Shown here: positions 20,243 to 25,336 of the stretch, piece by piece
Layout: every line of letters begins with the position of its first letter
Numbering within the stretch: position 1 is the stretch's first letter
Program-made: the position numbers and the translations under genes
DNA from: a virus
Length of the DNA stretch: 25,336 bases
Reading direction: 5' to 3' (one strand)
IMG/VR virus record: IMGVR_UViG_3300010885_043499
Location: 1 to 25,336 of that record
The notes under the pieces: model-generated
What the model saw: only the letters and a program-made list of their open reading frames with translations
Databases searched by the model: none
What the model was told of the DNA's origin: nothing

Positions 20243-21543
20243 TGGATGTCGCCAAGACCTGTTTCAATTTCAAGCATTTCAAGTTCCATCAAACTGCTCA
20301 GGAACTCTTTTGCTTCATCATCAAGAAGGGTCTTTTCTTCCGACCATTCGGCGGGAATCATATCTTCTTTGTCAAGTTCCATTGCACGCTTCTTGATGTG
20401 TGCTTTCGCTTTTTCTTTATCTGCCGCGCGACCGTAGGACATGATTGCGTTCTTCAAGTCTTCTTCATCTTTGATTGGGTATGAGCCGTCTGGCAAAGCC
20501 ATTCCGCCCTTAGCCATTTCGTCTCGCTCATCGTCGCTGTACATTGACTTGAGGGCAACATCGGCTACTTCTGCGTCAATGTCTGCGGCTTCTTCAGGGT
20601 CGTACTCGTCAAATCCGAGGATTTCACCGTCAACACCGACATATACATCGTATGACTTTCCGTCTACGCCTTCAATTTCTACAGCGTAAGCGTCGTAACC
20701 GTCAAACATGTCTGCGTCTACAGAAACAACTTCGCCTTCAATTGACTTGGTCGCGATGTCGGAAGCCTCACTGAATGAGATAACTTTTTGTCCGGGGACA
20801 GTTGCTACTTCACCAATCAAATCTTCATTCAAAAGGTGCCAGCCCATGCACTCACCCGACGAGCCATCAAAGTAAGCCTCAACTGGCTTGCCATCTTTGC
20901 GTTGAACATCAACAACAAAAACATCAACTTCGTCTGCATAACCAGAGTCAAGTACTTTTCCTGCGAACATGCTCTCTGCCATTCCTTCAATTTCAAGAAG
21001 GCTTGGCATTGTGTCTTGTTGCTCACAGCCACCTGGGCATGATGCACAAATTTCCGAACCACCCGAATAGACGCGACGCTCAATGGCGCAAACAAAAGCA
21101 AGATCATCGTAATCAGCAGACTTGACACCCATTGTTTCCATGCGCTTGGCGCGAGCCTTCTTGCGTTGCTCCATCATTTTTTCAATCTCGCCGTACATCT
21201 TCTCTTCGTCTTCGTCAAGATCTTCTGGCATGTCTTCCTCGGCGACTACAGGCATTGCTGGTTTCTTTTTCTTGCTAGGAGCAGGAACTTCTGCATCCAT
21301 CATTGTTGCTTCTGCGGTCATTGCCTTTTCGTCCGTTGCAGTAACCCAATCAGATTTTTCGGTTGCCACTTCTGGCGCTGCGTCAGTAGGAATGGCTTCA
21401 TCCGTTTGCGTTACAGCCTTTGCTCCACACTTGCCACAAACTTTTGCTCCCGGCTTGTAGCCACATTCTGATAACTCCAAACCTTTGGCACATTCAATTC
21501 CGCCGTCTGCAAGAAGTTTTACTGTTGGTGTTTCGCTAGCCAT
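20239..21543 (-). CDS. Acidic Cys-rich head-associated protein with PepSY-like region (434 aa)
   Basis: From the ATG at 21543: a Cys cluster E-C...E-C...V-C-G-K-C (residues 18, 27, 36, 39) like a zinc ribbon; an acidic, Lys-rich middle (90-135); M-G-V-K-S-A (138-143); a second Cys cluster (152, 166, 169, 173). Residues ~230-320 hold repeated strands (V-S-V-D-A-D-M...Y-A-V-E-I-E-G-V-D-G-K-S-Y-D-V-Y-V) that look PepSY-like. Residues 348-400 (A-L-P-D-G-S-Y-P-I-K-D...A-I-x-x-Y-G-R-A...A-H-I-K-K-R-A) match a small domain common in phage head proteins. The start is chosen for AAGGAG at 21553-21558; the frame stays open to an ATG at 21693 that has no ribosome site. It follows the protease and is probably an accessory or scaffold-like head protein (inference). 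Confidence 0.78.
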   Translation of the reverse strand: MASETPTVKLLADGGIECAKGLELSECGYKPGAKVCGKCGAKAVTQTDEAIPTDAAPEVATEKSDWVTATDEKAMTAEATMMDAEVPAPSKKKKPAMPVVAEEDMPEDLDEDEEKMYGEIEKMMEQRKKARAKRMETMGVKSADYDDLAFVCAIERRVYSGGSEICASCPGGCEQQDTMPSLLEIEGMAESMFAGKVLDSGYADEVDVFVVDVQRKDGKPVEAYFDGSSGECMGWHLLNEDLIGEVATVPGQKVISFSEASDIATKSIEGEVVSVDADMFDGYDAYAVEIEGVDGKSYDVYVGVDGEILGFDEYDPEEAADIDAEVADVALKSMYSDDERDEMAKGGMALPDGSYPIKDEEDLKNAIMSYGRAADKEKAKAHIKKRAMELDKEDMIPAEWSEEKTLLDDEAKEFLSSLMELEMLEIETGLGDIQ

Positions 21544-21552
21544 GTTCGTGGA

Positions 21553-21558
21553 CTCCTT
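21553..21558 (-). promoter_or_regulatory. Shine-Dalgarno favouring the start at 21543
   Basis: Minus-strand AAGGAG lies nine bases before the ATG at 21543. It is the strongest ribosome site near this gene and argues for initiation at codon 51 of the longer frame. Confidence 0.7.
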
Positions 21559-21680
21559 GTAGTGCATTGTTTTTGCAATGCACTTTGTTGGATTAGAGCA
21601 AACAGAGCATGGCGTCAAGCGCTTATCGCCTGACATCAGACACTGATATTTTGCTGTTTTTTGTGGTAAACCTGTTATTG

Positions 21681-21691
21681 AAGTATAACCC
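21681..21691 (-). promoter_or_regulatory. Repeated GGGTTATACTT element, possible late promoter
   Basis: The 11-mer GGGTTATACTT (minus strand) also occurs at 23918-23928, upstream of the protease gene. TATACT fits a -10 box (5 of 6). No -35 box is evident at 16-18 bases. Confidence 0.4.
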
Positions 21692-21748
21692 ATATTAGTG
21701 TTTTGTTTTCGTTACAAATGGAACCGTTCTTAAAAGTCATTTTTTTAT

Positions 21749-23851
21749 TTACATTGAGTCCATGATGTTGAGCAACGCATCAAATGCCTCATCCTCAACT
21801 CCATCAATTTCAACTATCACACCGTCTTCCGTGACTTCTGATTTGATCTGATAATAATCCAGAATTGGATCTAGAAGTTCTTTGACTTCGTACAGTGATC
21901 GTTCGGCAGAAGAAACCATGAGAGTTTCTTTCTCATCCAACGACAATGACTTAGCCTCAATCTCCGAAGCCACACCACCTGAACTCAACACCTCTTTGAG
22001 AAGGTTGAAAGCGTTCTGTAGTTTTGTCATATTTCGCGAACTGATGACCCGTCCTGCTTTGACCTCAATGTCCTCATCGGCATCTTTGCCCATGAGTTCA
22101 GCAATAGCCGCCATCAGCATTCCCATCATTTGCTTTGGATCTTTGCCACCGCCACCACAACCACAGTCATCATCGTCACTGTCTGGGTATGGCATTTCCA
22201 TCATTTGACCATTGTCGTCTTCGCCTTCCATGACCCAGTTTTTCTTGTCAGCCATGTAGTTGATGAAGTCGGGCTCATCATTCATGAATTGCTTTAGGGC
22301 GTCGCCTGCTTTTTCGTTGGCTTCGTCCTCGTTTTCAAACTCCACGTCTGGAAGCACCATTCCTTCTTCTTCGGGATTTTGATCATCAGCGAGACGGGTG
22401 GCAAGTTGCTCCATCATCTCGTAACCCTTTTCTTCGCTATCCAAGAGATCAAATATTGATTTAACCTCTTCTTCGCTGAGGTTCTCTAAAGATTTGCCCG
22501 GCTTGATCAGGCTGGTGAGACGCTCGTTGAACTGTGAGTCATCCCAGTTGTTCTTCTTGAGTTTTCCACGACAGTTCTTCATCGTTGGGTGATGGCATCC
22601 TTCGTTCGGCCAGAGACCAGTTGTTTCATGGTGTAGCCAAGCGCAGATGTTGCTTAATGGGAAAAGTTCAGGGTGATTAGCAAGAATTACACGACAACGA
22701 CGGAATCCGCCCGGTTGCTTCATGATCGGGCGCCAGTAGCGGAGAAGTTTCTCTAGGTTTCCACGGCGAGGACCGCGTCCACGGAGGATGTCACCTGTTA
22801 CGAGTTCTTGCGGAATAATCCCACCAAGTGGGTCAGCCTTTTCGGGGGATTTAGGTTTTACGCCTGCTGGAACCTGTGGGTCGGCTTCAAGGTTGTATCG
22901 GTCTTCATACCTGCGCTCAGCATCTGAACCGCTTGGCTTATCCCCGTCAACATTGATATAGACGACCTGTGGCTTGACTCTTGTTGCTTCACCAATCATG
23001 AACTGCCCATTTTCGTAGTGGTACGAAACGCGCATCGTCATGATGCCTTCGCCTTCTACGCGGTGGTCAAATATTGCGCTATTTGCATCTGACTCACGAA
23101 CCCTTACTGCTCCACCAAACTTCTTGGCGAGTGCGTATGGGAGGTTAGCCTCACGGCTACGCGACGGCATTGGTGCATCTACGGCGTCGTCGTCGTACCC
23201 GTTCTCTTGTGATTCTTGTGGCTTGTTGCGTTGCATGTTGCTCGCCATAAAGCGTGCAAGGAGCGAACGACCTGCTTCGGTAATGTTGCCGTTTTCGTCT
23301 CGCATATGACCTTTGGAGTCATTACCTTCAAACGACTTGATTGAGATCGTTCCTGTGAGTTGGTTTGCGCCATGGAGTACAGGGCTTGCTTCGTATAGTT
23401 CAACTTTCTTCAATACGTTTGCTTGGCGCTGTGGGTCAAAATCTGCATCAAGAGTTTTGTAGCCAATTGACCACTCTTGCTCTTCGCCAAAGAAAGCAAC
23501 ATCAGCAAAAGCCTGACGACCGCGTTCTGATTTCAAATTGAATTGAACTTTTGCGTAAAGACCGCCGATATTAGCGGCACGCATCTTCATTGGGAGTCGT
23601 GGATCGGATGGTGGAACTTCATACATTTCAAGAACTTTGCCAATTGGCTCATTCCAGTTGTGACCCCAAACAACACGGGGTTTGCGCCTCTTAAGGCTGT
23701 CTGTGAAAGCGCCCGGAACAATAATGTCGCCAACACTGTCCTTGTTGCCGATTCCTGCAACGAAACATTCAACAATACCCTGTGCCTCGTCAATGTTGAA
23801 CTGACCTTGTAGCGCTTTATATTGCTGTGTTTCGGTCATAGTCGTAGACAT
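21749..23851 (-). CDS. Prohead (capsid maturation) protease, S78 family, with long C-terminal extension
   Basis: Residues ~15-175 are the S78 prohead protease: V-G-D-I-I-V-P-G-A-F (40-49), His64 in W-G-H-N-W-N-E-P-I-G, Ser128 in E-W-S-I-G-Y, and E-L-Y-E-A-S-P-V (151-158) holding the likely acidic residue. Such enzymes cut the capsid delta domain and other head proteins during maturation. At 700 aa it is about three times the usual length. Residues 360-430 form a domain with R-Y-W, P-G-G-F-R-R-C, W-L-H-H-E-T-T-G and several Cys/His, recalling a domain attached to head proteins of actinobacterial phages (memory, unverified). Residues 450-570 are acidic with C-G-C-G-G-G-G at 563-569; E-V-K-A-G-R-V (596-602) begins a helical tail. 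GGAG lies four bases before the ATG. Confidence 0.92.
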   Translation of the reverse strand: MSTTMTETQQYKALQGQFNIDEAQGIVECFVAGIGNKDSVGDIIVPGAFTDSLKRRKPRVVWGHNWNEPIGKVLEMYEVPPSDPRLPMKMRAANIGGLYAKVQFNLKSERGRQAFADVAFFGEEQEWSIGYKTLDADFDPQRQANVLKKVELYEASPVLHGANQLTGTISIKSFEGNDSKGHMRDENGNITEAGRSLLARFMASNMQRNKPQESQENGYDDDAVDAPMPSRSREANLPYALAKKFGGAVRVRESDANSAIFDHRVEGEGIMTMRVSYHYENGQFMIGEATRVKPQVVYINVDGDKPSGSDAERRYEDRYNLEADPQVPAGVKPKSPEKADPLGGIIPQELVTGDILRGRGPRRGNLEKLLRYWRPIMKQPGGFRRCRVILANHPELFPLSNICAWLHHETTGLWPNEGCHHPTMKNCRGKLKKNNWDDSQFNERLTSLIKPGKSLENLSEEEVKSIFDLLDSEEKGYEMMEQLATRLADDQNPEEEGMVLPDVEFENEDEANEKAGDALKQFMNDEPDFINYMADKKNWVMEGEDDNGQMMEMPYPDSDDDDCGCGGGGKDPKQMMGMLMAAIAELMGKDADEDIEVKAGRVISSRNMTKLQNAFNLLKEVLSSGGVASEIEAKSLSLDEKETLMVSSAERSLYEVKELLDPILDYYQIKSEVTEDGVIVEIDGVEDEAFDALLNIMDSM

Positions 23852-23947
23852 GGTGCTCCAATTAAAAGTTGTTTACTAAACAATAAACTATTTGGAGCCC
23901 CAAAACGGGAACACTTTAAGTATAACCCCCGTATTTTACTGAAAATA
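23852..23947 (-). promoter_or_regulatory. Protease leader: GGGTTATACTT element and small hairpin
   Basis: Minus-strand GGGTTATACTT at 23918-23928 repeats the element at 21681-21691. Just upstream, a perfect 7-bp hairpin (GTATTTT / AAAATAC, four-base loop, 23931-23948) overlaps the portal stop codon. The hairpin is A/T-rich with no T-run behind it, so it is a poor terminator; it may be regulatory. Confidence 0.4.
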
Positions 23948-25336
23948 CTATTCAGTGAAACCGAAACGTAGACGACAGCGACAGTTGAAAGTCAATCCGG
24001 GTGGAGCAACTGGGTCTCCCGGAAAGCGCAATACGAGACCGTCAACCACAAACCCATCACCGAACTTAACTGTTTTACCTTCAAGGAATTTGTGCGCATT
24101 TCGTACACGCGAATCCTTACGGGTGATCCAAGTTTTTGTCATACCAACATTATTTTCTTTTCCAGCCAAGTAAACACCGCCGTTGTAGGAAGCCTGTGCC
24201 TCATGCTCTGCGATGTCACGGCGACGTCGGGAAATAAGTTTTAGGAATATAGCGATAAGGGCAAGTCGCAGGAGAACGGATCGCTCTTCTTCGTCCTCTT
24301 CCATCATTGCAACCGCGATCGCGGCTGCGATTTCTTCTGCCGTTGTGGAGTTGGCTTGTTGCATTCGCTCTATTTGTTGTTGCACGAGTTTTTCAACTTC
24401 CTGTGGCTCCATTACAACATTGCTACTGGTACGGGAAGCCACATACTCTTTGGCATCAGTGTAGATAGCCAAGATGATTGGCTCTAAATCTTCTGCTAGT
24501 TGCTTGTCCCAAATCTCGCGATCAAAAATCATGTCAACTGTTAGTACACCACTAGATATTGACTTAACTCCGCGTTTGCCAAAAGCCTTTTCTAAAACAA
24601 CTCGTTGTTGTCTTTCAAAGATGCGCTCAAGAGCACGGTCAAGTATTTCTGTCCATCTGTCTGTGTCGGTGTCGGCTTTTGTTTCTAGTTCTTGCACGAA
24701 CTTCAGTTGCATTTCATGTTGAATCTTTTCAAATTCAGAAAGTTGTTGATCTGGCGTTAACGCCGCTGTTTCTGTAGGTTGGGCAGGCATGTCGGGTGCT
24801 GGAACTGGTGTCGGCGGTGCAGGAACGGGCATTTCCATTGCGCCTTCTTGTGGGGGCAAACCTTGAGGTGCGGCATTTGGATCAACACCTGCCATGTCAA
24901 CAGGTTGTTGTTCTTCAGGCTTAAACGGCTTCTCCGTGTTCGCAATCGGCGTAAGGTTCGGATTAGATAGGAGACTGTCGGCAAGTTCTGAATCAACCTT
25001 TTTGCGACCAGTAGCAGTACGGTATTCATTCAAACTAATCAAACCTTGTTGGAACTCGTCCATCACATATCGTTCGCGTTCTTGTTTTGCAAGAATAAGA
25101 ATTGGAATGTCTTCGGTATCAAAGTCAACATAGTATTTATCGTCAAGTTCATCAAATGCTCGCGCCAATGTGTGAAGGTGAGGAGCCATTGTTTCCATCC
25201 AAAAAACACGGATTTCTTCGGAAGCATTAGAGAAAGTTCTTCCCGCAGCGTTACCAATTACGGACTCAGGTACACCAAAGGCGGCAAAGATTTCATTCTT
25301 CTGAATTTCGCGCATCTGTGTGTAAGCCGCATCTCG
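23948..25336 (-). CDS. Portal protein with fused MuF-type minor head domain (partial)
   Basis: The frame runs off the right edge of the window (reading R-D-A-A-Y-T-Q before the Met at 25315), so the N-terminal part, probably most of the portal core, is missing. The visible start, E-I-F-A-A-F-G-V-P-E-S-V-I-G-N, is the portal segment that precedes the stem and wing; the portal is the dodecameric ring through which DNA enters the head. A Pro-rich linker (A-P-P-T-P-V-P-A-P) follows, then long charged helices. The last ~65 residues (about 23951-24150) read T-W-I-T-R-K-D-S-R-V-R-N-A-H...P-G-D-P...N-C-R-C-R-L, the Mu gpF / SPP1 gp7 C-terminal signature. These are usually separate genes, so this is a portal-MuF fusion. 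Confidence 0.92.
   Translation of the reverse strand, partial: RDAAYTQMREIQKNEIFAAFGVPESVIGNAAGRTFSNASEEIRVFWMETMAPHLHTLARAFDELDDKYYVDFDTEDIPILILAKQERERYVMDEFQQGLISLNEYRTATGRKKVDSELADSLLSNPNLTPIANTEKPFKPEEQQPVDMAGVDPNAAPQGLPPQEGAMEMPVPAPPTPVPAPDMPAQPTETAALTPDQQLSEFEKIQHEMQLKFVQELETKADTDTDRWTEILDRALERIFERQQRVVLEKAFGKRGVKSISSGVLTVDMIFDREIWDKQLAEDLEPIILAIYTDAKEYVASRTSSNVVMEPQEVEKLVQQQIERMQQANSTTAEEIAAAIAVAMMEEDEEERSVLLRLALIAIFLKLISRRRRDIAEHEAQASYNGGVYLAGKENNVGMTKTWITRKDSRVRNAHKFLEGKTVKFGDGFVVDGLVLRFPGDPVAPPGLTFNCRCRLRFGFTE

Larger units (their letters stand above)
21544..21693 (-). other. In-frame upstream extension with a Cys4 motif
   Basis: These 50 codons continue the frame of the 434-aa protein upstream to an ATG at 21693. 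They encode C-x10-C-x2-C-x5-C (residues 18, 29, 32, 38), similar in plan to the C-x13-C-x2-C-x3-C cluster later in the same protein, so they may be coding. Against this, no ribosome site precedes 21693, AAGGAG precedes 21543, and a TATACTT element lies within these codons. Confidence 0.45.

Noticed and set aside
19911-20396. 161-aa Ser/Thr-rich open frame on the plus strand
   Set aside because: It is the complement of the Val/Glu-rich small protein and neighbouring ends; low complexity explains it.
1-25336. tRNA genes, CRISPR arrays, integrase or insertion sequences
   Set aside because: I saw no cloverleaf-like segment with a CCA-type end, no regularly spaced short repeats with unique spacers, and no transposase or integrase motif. 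The repeats present are coding repeats within linkers and tags.

Overview
This window looks like the head-gene region of a tailed bacteriophage (Caudoviricetes, HK97-type capsid). Every credible gene lies on the minus strand, so transcription runs from position 25336 down to 1. The order is portal (cut by the window edge, with a MuF-type minor head domain fused at its C-terminus), S78-family prohead protease, two acidic or Cys-rich accessory head proteins, about 17.8 kb of very large multidomain proteins interleaved with small ones, major capsid protein (MCP), a strong intrinsic terminator, and a Dps-like ferritin. G+C looks mid-range by eye (not computed). No tRNA, integrase, lysis, tail or replication gene is visible. 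The host cannot be fixed from this window. The portal-MuF fusion and the mid-domain of the protease recall phages of Actinobacteria, and the module types in the 16097-17815 gene recall aquatic phages, so an aquatic actinobacterial host is a guess.

The notable part is 2143-19966. Six large proteins (about 570-1480 aa) sit where a small scaffold gene is usual. Five of them carry one Cys module: R-C-P-x-G, then T-D, then a second Cys always exactly 18 residues after the first. In three of them the module lies in a nearly identical N-terminal tag of about 115 residues, followed by basic and proline-rich linkers and then unrelated or diverged C-terminal domains. Three of the six end in a protein-kinase-like or PI3/4-kinase-like domain (Gly-rich loop, Lys, Glu, D-R-H-x-G-N loop, I-D-x-x). 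A fourth has a zincin HExxH motif, a DxDxDxDG calcium-loop-like segment and three copies of another Cys module. The fifth is a 1483-aa protein with tandem repeats, long helical regions and an unrecognised C-terminal domain. The sixth has two modules seen in other phage structural proteins plus the Cys module.

Small ORFs (77-105 aa) precede five of the six large genes, usually with ATGA or ATGAGTAA overlaps. Several of the small proteins look related to each other, and a similar segment appears fused to the N-terminus of the 1116-aa protein. My working inference is a polymorphic internal-head-protein system: a common tag that targets enzymes into the procapsid, probably trimmed by the S78 protease, for ejection into the host, with small partner proteins. 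The sequence shows the shared modules and motifs directly. Packaging, cleavage and ejection are inference.

The capsid protein keeps the Lys/Asn/Glu triad that makes the HK97 covalent chainmail. The downstream Dps-like protein may be a virion or host-protective ferritin. Its ferroxidase site keeps four of five usual ligands.
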